A DNA stretch of 64,000 bases from NCBI GenBank assembly GCA_964542425.1, contig CAZIUB010000044.1:8931-72930 (forward strand). The letters are read 5' to 3'. Numbering within the stretch: the first letter of the stretch is position 1; each line of letters starts with the position of its first letter. The position numbers and the translations under genes are program-made. Shown one piece after another: positions 44,277 through 51,352 of the stretch. The notes under the pieces were generated by a model, which worked only from the letters and a program-made list of their open reading frames with translations, did no database searches and was not told the DNA's origin. This DNA is from Dongia_A sp964542425. Its GTDB lineage: Bacteria; Pseudomonadota; Alphaproteobacteria; Dongiales; Dongiaceae.

Positions 44277-45530
44277 TCAAGCGGCCTCGGGCCTGCGCGG
44301 TGTCGGCGAATCCGGGCGCCGCTGCGAAACACCAGGCCCCCACTTGCCTTGCATCATGTAATCGCGGGTCGCTGGTGCTCCGGCGATTCCCCGGCACAAT
44401 TGCATCTGGAAAACCATGGTGTGATCCTGGCGGAATGTCAGCTCGCTACCTGTAAGATAGAATTCCCACATCCGGCAGAAACGCTCGTCAAAGAGCTTGG
44501 CAATCTCCGCCCGGTTTGCGGCGAAGTTCGCGCGCCAATGGCGGAGCGTCTCGGCGTAATGCAGACGAAGAATCTCGATGTCCGAGATCCACAGGCCGGT
44601 CTTTTCAACCACCGGCACGACTTCCGAAAGCGCCGGGGCATAGCCCCCGGGGAAAATGTATTTGCGCACCCAAGGATTGGTGGCGCCCGGGCCGTCCCTT
44701 CTGCCGATCGAATGCAGCAGCGCCACGCCGCCCGGCTTCAAGATCTCCTCCACCTTTTGAAAGAACTCCGGGAAATGCCTCAAGCCCACATGCTCGAACA
44801 TGCCGACCGAAACGACGCGGTCGAACAAACCCGTCTCCAGCCGATAATCCTGCAACTTGAAACTGACCAGATTGTCCAGGCCGGACGCCTTGGCGCGCTC
44901 GGTCGCCAATTCGCATTGTTCCTTGGAAAGCGTGACGCCGACGACCTCGACCCCGGCCGCCCTGGCCAAGTAAAGGGCGAGCCCACCCCACCCGCAGCCA
45001 ATGTCGAGGACCCGCTGGCCCTTCTCCAGAAAAAGCTTGGCCGCGATGTGGCGCATCTTGGCCTGCTGCGCTTCCACGAGCGTCGCGTCGGCGCGCGCGA
45101 AATAGGCGCAGGAATATTGCAGGCTGGGATCCAGGAACAATTCGAACAGCCGGCGCGACAAATCGTAGTGATGGGCCACATGCTGCCGAGCCAGGCCGAT
45201 CGGATTGTTCTGGTGCCACCAGCGCAACCCCGTGCGCGCCCATCGCATCAGGACGGCCCAGGCGTCGCCTTCGATGCGGGCCTGATTGGTCATGGCAATA
45301 TCGATGAGGTCGTAAAGCGAACCCTCCTCGATGGTGATCCGGCGATCCATATAGGCCTCGCCAATCGCCAGCCAGGGATTGAAAGTCAATCGCCGATCGG
45401 TCGCCGCATCATGCACGCGGATGGTCACTGTTGGTCCATCGGCGGCGTGGAATTCGTGGCGCCGGCCACGATGATCCAGCAGGGTCAACCGACCGTAATC
45501 CCCGCACTTGGCCAGGACTCGTTCGAACAT
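44277..45530 (-). CDS. cfa: Cyclopropane-fatty-acyl-phospholipid synthase family protein
   Basis: SAM-dependent enzyme adding a methylene bridge to unsaturated acyl chains of membrane phospholipids. The SAM site is VLDIGCGWGGLALYLARAAG. Further family markers are HYDLSRRLFELFLDPSLQYS, FDRVVSVGMFEHVGLRHFPE and CRMWEFYLTGSELTFRQDHT with WPFQ-like FQMQL. The N-terminal lipid-binding domain includes FNPWLAIGEAYMDRRITIEE. The length of 417 residues is normal. The gene is alone and convergent with the PilZ-like gene. Confidence 0.92.
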   Translation of the reverse strand: MFERVLAKCGDYGRLTLLDHRGRRHEFHAADGPTVTIRVHDAATDRRLTFNPWLAIGEAYMDRRITIEEGSLYDLIDIAMTNQARIEGDAWAVLMRWARTGLRWWHQNNPIGLARQHVAHHYDLSRRLFELFLDPSLQYSCAYFARADATLVEAQQAKMRHIAAKLFLEKGQRVLDIGCGWGGLALYLARAAGVEVVGVTLSKEQCELATERAKASGLDNLVSFKLQDYRLETGLFDRVVSVGMFEHVGLRHFPEFFQKVEEILKPGGVALLHSIGRRDGPGATNPWVRKYIFPGGYAPALSEVVPVVEKTGLWISDIEILRLHYAETLRHWRANFAANRAEIAKLFDERFCRMWEFYLTGSELTFRQDHTMVFQMQLCRGIAGAPATRDYMMQGKWGPGVSQRRPDSPTPRRPEAA

Positions 45531-45670
45531 GGCAACTACCCCGGCCCCGGACTTGGCTCATCCGCCCGGTCCGACAAACACCCGTCCCAATCTAAAAATG
45601 CCTTGGAAAAACTGTCAACACTTGCAATCGTGGCAACGGACGGCTTGAGATTGGAGGGCGGAAAAAAACG

Positions 45671-45982
45671 ATGACGCGGTCCGAAGGGGGGAAAATTGCT
45701 TCCGCCGACGATCCGAAGCACTTAATCGAGCAGGTTTTTGCCATGGGGGATGAATTCCCGGGCCCGGCCGAGGATCTGTTGCTCTCTTGGATGTTGTCAC
45801 TGGCACCGGAAGCCGATGCACCCCAAGCAGCGCGGCGTCTCGCCGATTGCTACGAATCACGACTGCGGGATGTGGCGGAAAACCGGCCCTTGCGCCGGCT
45901 CTGGCGGTTGCTTCGCGAGACCGCCATGGCCAAGAATGAGCGCGGCCGGCGCCGAGGCGGCGCCAATGGCCGACGGTCCTGA
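45671..45982 (+). CDS. Small unknown protein
   Basis: This 103-residue protein is mostly helical by appearance (AEDLLLSWMLSLAP, APQAARRLADCYE, RPLRRLWRLLRETAMAK) with a basic C-terminal tail NERGRRRGGANGRRS. I do not recognise a family. It lies between the cfa promoter region and the secB end, convergent with secB eight bases away. Codon pattern looks like the neighbours, which supports a real gene. Confidence 0.55.
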   Translation: MTRSEGGKIASADDPKHLIEQVFAMGDEFPGPAEDLLLSWMLSLAPEADAPQAARRLADCYESRLRDVAENRPLRRLWRLLRETAMAKNERGRRRGGANGRRS

Positions 45983-45990
45983 ATGATCCC

Positions 45991-46521
45991 TCAATTCAAG
46001 GGCGGTTTGGCTGCCCCGGAATTGCCGCTATGGGCCTGCTGTTGCTTCAGCAATTCCTCGCGTTTGTCCCGGTAAAGTGCGGCAAAATCGATGGGATTGA
46101 TCAGGAGCGGCGGGAAATTGCCGGCCTGGATGGCATTGGCGATGATCTGGCGCGCAAACGGGAACAGCAAGCGCGGGCCCTCGATCATGATCAAGGGCAG
46201 CACATGTTCCTGGCCGACGCGCCCGACCCGGAACAGCCCGCAATATTCGCATTCGACCTGATAGACGACTTTTTCTCCGGTCTTGGCCTCGACCGACAGG
46301 AAGAGCGTGATCTCGACATCGGGCGGGTTCCTGGGCTCGATGCGAACGTCAACTCGAATGGTTCCAGTCGGTATCTCCTTCATGGCCAAGAGGGTTTGAT
46401 GCCCGCCCGGATTCTCGAACGAGAAATCCTTGAGATACTGGGTGATGACGGCGAGGGGAAATCCGTGCCCCTGCGGTGTGTCCTGGCCAGCCGGTTTTTG
46501 CGCCTGATCGTTTTCCGCCAT
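45991..46521 (-). CDS. secB: Protein-export chaperone SecB
   Basis: Homotetrameric export chaperone that keeps preproteins unfolded and hands them to SecA. The conserved sequence is clear: FPLAVITQYLKDFSFENPGG, VEITLFLSVEAKTGEKVVYQ, EYCGLFRV, IEGPRLLFPFARQIIANAIQ and FPPLLINPIDFAALY. ATG 46521 (MAENDQAQKP) has GAGGA ten bases upstream. It is the first member of the secB/fxsA/tim44/mltA/smr/xre neighbourhood. Confidence 0.95.
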   Translation of the reverse strand: MAENDQAQKPAGQDTPQGHGFPLAVITQYLKDFSFENPGGHQTLLAMKEIPTGTIRVDVRIEPRNPPDVEITLFLSVEAKTGEKVVYQVECEYCGLFRVGRVGQEHVLPLIMIEGPRLLFPFARQIIANAIQAGNFPPLLINPIDFAALYRDKREELLKQQQAHSGNSGAAKPPLN

Positions 46522-46707
46522 GGTGAACAATCCTCAAGAATTTCAGGTGGGCGGTCCAGCTTTTTTCGCCATTTCCCCGGGCATTCGATGTGCGACCGAT
46601 TGCCGCGATCGAATCGCGATCTGGCGATCGACGGCCGAGATCAAAGGCCCAGTTCCAACCATCGGATGGCTGCACCTAGCATGCGGTACCCATGACTGGC
46701 AATCGCC

Positions 46708-47241
46708 TCAAGGCGGGGGCAACGTTGGATCGAAAGGCAGGATCTGGCAGTTGCGCAGTTCTTTTCCGCTCAGGCGCAAGATGAAGCCCCAATGGCTGAC
46801 CACCGCCACATGACGGAAATCCAGCCAACTCGCCGCTTTGTCGCGAAAGGCCCGAGCGCGGGTCCGGACCTGCTCCTCGGTCTCGTCCAGATCCGGCCAC
46901 CACTTCTCCTCCAAATGGTCGAATCCCAACGCCGGCCACGATTGCGCCAGGTGGCTGCGCGGGCTGCCAATGTCGCAGTGATAGAGCGCGTGTTCCCGCA
47001 CCAAGGGCTCAACCGCCATCGGCAAACCGAGTGCCGAGGCGATGATCTCGGCGGTCTCCAGCGCGCGGGTATAGGGCGAGACCACGATCCGGCGCAACTC
47101 GCTGGAAGCCAGCGTTTCGGCGGCGCGACGGGCCTGATCGCGACCCAGTGGCGTCAGACAAGGATCGCCGATCCCGGGGTCGCGGCCGGTGCGGTTGAAC
47201 ACCTCGTTGAACTCCGACTGGCCATGGCGAATTAGGATCAT
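46708..47241 (-). CDS. Histidine phosphatase family protein
   Basis: Phosphoglycerate-mutase-like fold with the catalytic MILIRHGQSEFNEVFNRTGR (His near residue 6) and the second His in VAVVSHWGFILRLSGKEL. Intermediate motifs DPCLTPLGRDQARRAAETLA and VVSPYTRALETAEIIA are normal. The length of 177 residues fits a phosphatase rather than a mutase. The start at 47241 lies only nine bases from the left inverted repeat of a small MITE-like element, which may have replaced its original upstream region. Confidence 0.87.
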   Translation of the reverse strand: MILIRHGQSEFNEVFNRTGRDPGIGDPCLTPLGRDQARRAAETLASSELRRIVVSPYTRALETAEIIASALGLPMAVEPLVREHALYHCDIGSPRSHLAQSWPALGFDHLEEKWWPDLDETEEQVRTRARAFRDKAASWLDFRHVAVVSHWGFILRLSGKELRNCQILPFDPTLPPP

Positions 47242-47249
47242 TGCCAGAT

Positions 47250-47609
47250 CATATTTCGACCAGTTGGAACCGGCTCGGTTTGCTCGCCGGCGTGCCAGTC
47301 CGAATGGAGGAACGCGCACCGGACGAAGTCCGCCTTCGCGGACGGGGGCGATGTGGTGCATTCGGCAAGCGGCCTGCCAAATGGGACGCCCACTGGGCGG
47401 ATGGCCGCCAATGGGACGCCCCTTTGCGGACCAAACCCCGAAGGGAACAGGCGCTTTTGGCCCAGTGGGACGCCCAGGGGGACGCCCAGGGGGACGCAAT
47501 GGGGGTCGGCGTCAGGTGCCTTGGCCATAGCACCACTATGACCGGCGGCCCCTTTCTTGCATTTGGCCAAAATCGCTCTGTCCGAGCCATTCCATCTGGT
47601 CGAAACATG
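47250..47609. mobile_element. MITE-like element of about 360 bp with imperfect terminal inverted repeats
   Basis: The left end CATATTTCGACCAGTTGG (47250) and the right end, read on the minus strand from 47609 as CATGTTTCGACCAGATGG, continue for 28-29 bases with about 25 matches and a one-base gap. Between them are GC-rich sequence and five GGGACGCCC/GGGACGCA units (47383-47500). No transposase gene is inside. Short non-coding size with terminal inverted repeats suggests a non-autonomous element or a large palindromic repeat. No clear target duplication is visible. Confidence 0.6.
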
Positions 47610-47654
47610 CTTGTTTCATGACTTCCTTGGCCCTTTCGCCCAAGATGGGCCGCA

Positions 47655-48122
47655 CTAATCCTCGCCGACATCGATGATCGGACGCTCCGGCCCGGGATGG
47701 CGCGTGGGTGGGCGATCGTCGATGTCCTTGTGATCGCCGGTAACAATCGGATGATGCCGAACGTTCCTGGCCTGGAAGTGTCGCGCCACCCACCGAAGCA
47801 GACAGTCGCGGGTCCAGGGCAGCATCAGGGCAACAGCCACGATATCGCTGATCGGCCCCGGAACGATCAGCAGAATGCCGGCGATGGCGAAACAGGCGGC
47901 GTCGATGAGCGTATGGCCCGGCTCATCGCCCATCTCAATTGCCAGGCGCAGTCGCTGGACCGCCTGCAATCCGGTTTGGCGCAGGACGAACAGCCCGGCA
48001 AGGAAGCCCGCCCCGGTCAGCGCCAGCGTAGCCGCCAGCCCGATCCTTTCAGCGAGCCACACCAGGCCCGCGATCTCCAGAAGGGGCCAGAACAGAATAA
48101 GCGCGCCTAACCATCGTGCCAT
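47655..48122 (-). CDS. fxsA: FxsA family membrane protein
   Basis: Small inner-membrane protein with an N-terminal membrane region (GALILFWPLLEIAGLVWLA, LAATLALTGAGFLAGLFVL) and a later hydrophobic segment (AACFAIAGILLIVPGPISDI) followed by a polar tail. The WPLLEI and LLIVPGPISDI-type sequences are FxsA signatures. FxsA is named for suppression of phage T7 F-exclusion; its normal role is unknown. Its 155 residues are typical. Confidence 0.9.
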   Translation of the reverse strand: MARWLGALILFWPLLEIAGLVWLAERIGLAATLALTGAGFLAGLFVLRQTGLQAVQRLRLAIEMGDEPGHTLIDAACFAIAGILLIVPGPISDIVAVALMLPWTRDCLLRWVARHFQARNVRHHPIVTGDHKDIDDRPPTRHPGPERPIIDVGED

Positions 48123-48235
48123 ACTTGCCCTTCGACCGCCAATTGCCTATCTAGAACCAAGGACCCAGAATCGAGGTACCAGGGTTTGCCGTTCCGTGGC
48201 GAGAAGTTTGCGCGGGGGCCGGCCGGGTGAGCCCC

Positions 48236-48380
48236 GTACCCGCCGTCGTAAGACTGGATGATTCGAGCCAATTTGGCCCCGCCCGTGCACACCGGCGGGT
48301 GCTATCTATCTTGTGACATGTGGCCCGACTTTCGTGGAAGTTTCGGAGTGTTTCGTGTATCACGCGTTTTCGAAAGTTGG
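48236..48380 (-). repeat. Family-A bipartite palindromic repeat, copy A4 (inverted)
   Basis: On the minus strand it reads GCCAACTTTCGAAAACGCG TGATACACGA ... CACGAAAGTCGGGC, then GATAGCACCCGCC to GACGGCGGGTAC. The mini-ORF start is missing (TGATACACGA in place of TGATCCATGA), as in A3. It lies between the fxsA start and tim44, three bases from family-B copy B1. Confidence 0.85.
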
Positions 48381-48383
48381 CAC

Positions 48384-48506
48384 TGGTGTTCCGCAACCAA
48401 CATTCTGATCCCGGAATTTCGGCCCGGAACACTAGCAAGTTCAATGGCATGCGTTGTGGTTCCAACGGGAATGATTGGGAATCAAGCCTTGGAACCACAC
48501 CACTAG
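48384..48506 (-). repeat. Family-B bipartite palindromic repeat, copy B1 (inverted)
   Basis: On the minus strand: GCTAGTGGTGTGGTTCCAA ... CGTTGGAACCACAACGCATG, then GCTAGTGTTCCGG ... GTTGCGGAACACC. The two modules have arms GTGGTTCCAA/TTGGAACCAC and GTGTTCC/GGAACAC. It stands directly after A4 and 33 bases before tim44, in inverted orientation to copy B2 on the other side of tim44. Confidence 0.8.
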
Positions 48507-48539
48507 CGCGCCGGTCGACCGGGAAAGGATGATTCTCGA

Positions 48540-49217
48540 TTGTCCCTGGATCTAATTTTCTTCGCGGTGGTGGCGCTGGTCCTTGGCTGGCGGCTGTATA
48601 GCGTGCTGGGCCGACGCACCGGGACCGAGCGGCGCGTCGATCCCTTGGCCGAACAACCGGCCGACGCCGCGGAATCATCGCCGGCGGTGGCGCGAATTCC
48701 CAGCCGCGCCGATCGCGAGCGGCGTCAGATGGAAGCCGCGATCGCGGCGACCCCCCACGACACCCAGCAGGGCCTACGCGACATCAAATCCGCCGATTCC
48801 GGATTCGACGTCACCCAGTTTCTCGCCGGCGCCAAGGTCGCCTTCGAGATGATTCTGGCTGCCTTCGCCAAGGCCGATTCGAAGGCCCTGCGGCCGCTTT
48901 TGAGCGATCAAGTGTTCGGCAATTTCAATACCGCGATAGAAGAACGGAAGCGCCGGGGCCACCATCTGGAAACCACGCTGATCGGCATCTCTGGGGCCGA
49001 GATCGTTGCCGCCCAGTTCCAGAAGGCGGGGAGCGAGGCTCGGATCACTTTGCGCTTCAACTCCCAGCAGGTGAATTTGACCAAGGATGCCGAGGGACGG
49101 ATCGTCGAGGGTGATCCCGGCGAGGTGGCGACCATTGTCGATCTTTGGACTTTTGCCCGTTCAATCAAGTCGCGCGACCCGAATTGGACCTTGGTTGCCA
49201 CCGAAAGCCCGCAATAG
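48540..49217 (+). CDS. Tim44-like domain protein
   Basis: This 225-residue protein has an N-terminal membrane anchor (LDLIFFAVVALVLGWRLYSV) and a C-terminal Tim44 domain (FAKADSKALRPLLSDQVFGN, GHHLETTLIGISGAEIVAAQ, DLWTFARSIKSRDPNWTLVA). The alphaproteobacterial homologue (TimA) sits with secB, fxsA and mltA and is linked to membrane protein handling. The start is TTG 48540; GGAAAGGA is about ten bases upstream and no ATG gives the anchor. The gene is bracketed by inverted copies of family B. Confidence 0.88.
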   Translation: MSLDLIFFAVVALVLGWRLYSVLGRRTGTERRVDPLAEQPADAAESSPAVARIPSRADRERRQMEAAIAATPHDTQQGLRDIKSADSGFDVTQFLAGAKVAFEMILAAFAKADSKALRPLLSDQVFGNFNTAIEERKRRGHHLETTLIGISGAEIVAAQFQKAGSEARITLRFNSQQVNLTKDAEGRIVEGDPGEVATIVDLWTFARSIKSRDPNWTLVATESPQ

Positions 49218-49230
49218 GTCCATGCGTTTC

Positions 49231-49357
49231 GCTAGTGTTGCGGTTCCAACGTTTGATGCCCAATCATTCCCGTTGGAACCACAACGCATGCCATTCCCAT
49301 TTGCTAGTGTTCCGGGCCGACATGTCCCTAGAGCGGAATGTCGGTTGTGGAACACCA
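49231..49357 (+). repeat. Family-B bipartite palindromic repeat, copy B2
   Basis: Module 1: GTTGCGGTTCCAACG (49236) pairs with CGTTGGAACCACAAC. Module 2: GTGTTCC pairs with GGAACAC outside, with CCGACAT/ATGTCGG nested inside. It is about 85% identical to B1 by eye in the arms and module borders. The in-frame ATG at 49288 and the TTG near 49342, both possible mltA starts, fall inside it. Confidence 0.8.
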
Positions 49358-50445
49358 GGCGCGCGCGCCTTGCGCTGCTACTGGCGCTCCTCGGATGTGC
49401 TTCGCCGCCCCCGGCCCTCTCGGCAGTTCCCCTAACGCGCCTGCCCGGCTGGTCGGTCGAAGCCGTCGCGCGGGCGGCGCCGGCGTTGCTTTCCGGCTGC
49501 CAATTCCTGGCCGCACTCCCGGCCGATCAGGCACTGCCGGCGATCGCACCTGGGATGTCGGCCGAGGATTGGCGCCGAGCTTGCGCGGAATTGGTGGCGG
49601 CCTCCCACCAGGGCGACGCTGCTCTTGCCCAGCACTTCGCCGATCGATTTGTTGCCCTGGCGCCGGCCGATTCCGGTGTAGCGGCCCTGATCACAGGATA
49701 TTACGAGCCCGAATTCGCGGGAAGCCTGACGCCCGATTTGCAATATCGTTGGCCGCTTTACGCGTTGCCGGCGAGCCCCTTGCGCTTCGATCGCGCCGCG
49801 ATCTCGGCGGGCGCGCTCGATGGACAGGGACTGGAGCTCCTGTTTCTCGCCGACCCGATCGATGCCTATTTTCTCCAGGTTCAAGGTTCGGGGCGCGTGC
49901 GCCTGCCCGATGGCAGGGTGGTGCGGCTTGGCTATGCCGGCAGTAACGGGCGCGACTATGTGGCGATCGGCAAGCCGATGGTCGAGGCCGGCCTGATCCC
50001 GAAGGACCAGGTGTCGATGCAATCGATCCGCGCCTGGTTGATGGCGCACCCGGAAAGCATCCAGCAATGGCTCGATCGCAATCCGCGCTATGTGTTCTTC
50101 CGCGAATATGAGGGCCCCGGTCCCGTGGGCGCCTTGGGCACACCCTTGACCGCGCTGGCCAGCGTCGCCGTCGATCCCGAATTCGTGGCCATGGGCACGC
50201 CCATGTGGTTGAATGCCGCGTGGCCCGCGAATGCGCCAGGCCAGGCCAGGGGCGCGGCGCTGCAAATCCTGGTCGTGGCCCAGGACAAGGGCGGCGCGAT
50301 CAAGGGGACGGGCCGCATCGATCTTTTCTGGGGCACTGGCGCGCTGGCCGAGGAAATGGCGGGGCGGATGCGCATCGAGGGCTCCTATTATCCGATCGTG
50401 CCCAGGGATTGGGCATCGCGCCAGGGCTGGTTGCCAGATTCATGA
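49288..50445 (+). CDS. mltA: Membrane-bound lytic murein transglycosylase A, N-terminus inside repeat B2
   Basis: Lytic transglycosylase cleaving peptidoglycan with 1,6-anhydromuramic products. Family parts: IAPGMSAEDWRRACAELVAA, ITGYYEPEFAGSLTPDLQYR, DAYFLQVQGSGRVRLPDGRV, NPRYVFFREYEGPGPVGALG and the 3D-domain KGTGRIDLFWGTGALAEEMA with the catalytic Asp nearby. A lipoprotein signal RRARLALLLALLGC-AS is present (Cys as lipid site). Possible starts are ATG 49288 or TTG about 49342, both within family-B copy B2. The repeat therefore supplies the translation start and n-region. The stop overlaps lutA (ATGA). Confidence 0.9.
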   Translation: MPFPFASVPGRHVPRAECRLWNTRRARLALLLALLGCASPPPALSAVPLTRLPGWSVEAVARAAPALLSGCQFLAALPADQALPAIAPGMSAEDWRRACAELVAASHQGDAALAQHFADRFVALAPADSGVAALITGYYEPEFAGSLTPDLQYRWPLYALPASPLRFDRAAISAGALDGQGLELLFLADPIDAYFLQVQGSGRVRLPDGRVVRLGYAGSNGRDYVAIGKPMVEAGLIPKDQVSMQSIRAWLMAHPESIQQWLDRNPRYVFFREYEGPGPVGALGTPLTALASVAVDPEFVAMGTPMWLNAAWPANAPGQARGAALQILVVAQDKGGAIKGTGRIDLFWGTGALAEEMAGRMRIEGSYYPIVPRDWASRQGWLPDS

Positions 50446-51200
50446 CCGGCTCCAGGCCTAGGGTTGGTTTGTTTGTCACTTGCCTGGTCGATTTCTATCG
50501 CCCGAGCGTCGGCTTTGCCGCCATCCGATTGCTGGAGAAGGCGGGCTGCGATGTCCAGGTGCCGGGAGTTCAAACCTGTTGCGGCCAGCCCGCCTACAAT
50601 TCCGGCGATAGGCTGGGCGCTGCCCGGATCGCGCGCCAAATCGTAACGGCGTTCGACGGCTTCGAATACGTGGTCGCGCCGAGCGGCTCCTGTGCGGCGA
50701 TGATTCGCCACCATTTGCCCGATCTGCTCGCCGATGATTCCACGTTCGGGCCGGGTGCCCGCTCTCTCTCAGCCAGGACCTACGAGCTGACGCAGTTCCT
50801 GGTCGATGTCCTGGGCTGGGACAGGATCGAAACGAGCTGCCAGGCCAAGACGACCTATCACGATTCCTGCTCTTCCTTGCGCGAAATGGGCATCAAGGAC
50901 CAGCCGCGCCGCCTGCTGGCTCGGGTCGCTGGGCTGACGCTCGTGGAATTGGCGGACGCGGAGGCGTGCTGCGGATTCGGTGGCACTTTCTGCGTCAAGT
51001 TTCCCGACATCTCGGCGCGCATGGCGGCGGAAAAGACCGCCAATGTCGTGGCCACCGGGGCCGATCTGGTGCTGGCCGGTGACATGGGCTGCCTGCTGAA
51101 TATCGCCGGACGCCTCGCCCGCGAGGGTGGGAAGGTCAGGGTCCGACACGTGGCCGAAATCCTGGCCGGAATGATCGATCATCCCGCGATCGGGGAATAG
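50442..51200 (+). CDS. lutA: LutA-type CCG-domain protein of lactate oxidation
   Basis: This subunit of the LutABC L-lactate dehydrogenase (iron-sulfur type) has two CCG motifs: TCLVDFYRPSVG...GVQTCCGQPAYNSGD and TYHDSCSSLREMGI...EACCGFGGTFCVKFP. The length of 252 residues is typical of LutA/YkgE. It is translationally coupled to mltA by ATGA overlap, an unusual junction that places a carbon-metabolism operon inside an envelope gene cluster. Repeat A5 begins six bases after its stop. Confidence 0.9.
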   Translation: MTGSRPRVGLFVTCLVDFYRPSVGFAAIRLLEKAGCDVQVPGVQTCCGQPAYNSGDRLGAARIARQIVTAFDGFEYVVAPSGSCAAMIRHHLPDLLADDSTFGPGARSLSARTYELTQFLVDVLGWDRIETSCQAKTTYHDSCSSLREMGIKDQPRRLLARVAGLTLVELADAEACCGFGGTFCVKFPDISARMAAEKTANVVATGADLVLAGDMGCLLNIAGRLAREGGKVRVRHVAEILAGMIDHPAIGE

Positions 51201-51206
51201 GCCAAT

Positions 51207-51351
51207 GCCAACTTTCGAACAAGCGTGATCCATGAAACGCTTCGACGCTTCGGCGAAAGTTGGCATATGTTACCAAACGATAGTACCCGCCAGCGTGCAC
51301 TGGCGGGGTCGTTTGGCTCGAATCAGCCAGTCCCACGACGGCGAGTACTAG
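51207..51351 (+). repeat. Family-A bipartite palindromic repeat, copy A5
   Basis: This is the most symmetrical copy. GCCAACTTTCG (51207) pairs exactly with CGAAAGTTGGC. Module 2 GATAGTACCCGCCAGCG TGCACTGGCGGG has an inner perfect hairpin CCCGCCAG/CTGGCGGG, then TTGGCTCGAATCAGCCA, and closes with GGCGAGTACTAG. ACTTTCGAA-N6-TGA is kept and ATGAAACGC follows the stop, but the mini-ORF frame does not stop at the usual place. It fills the whole lutA-lutB spacer; the lutB ATG begins one base after it. Confidence 0.88.
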
Positions 51352-51352
51352 C

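Noticed and set aside
47380..47505. GGGACGCC repeats as a CRISPR array
   Set aside because: Repeats are about 9-10 bases with irregular spacing and no cas genes are in the window; they lie inside the MITE-like element.
48384..49357. tim44 with its inverted family-B copies as a composite transposon
   Set aside because: tim44 is in its normal neighbourhood between fxsA and mltA, and the repeats encode nothing that could move DNA.
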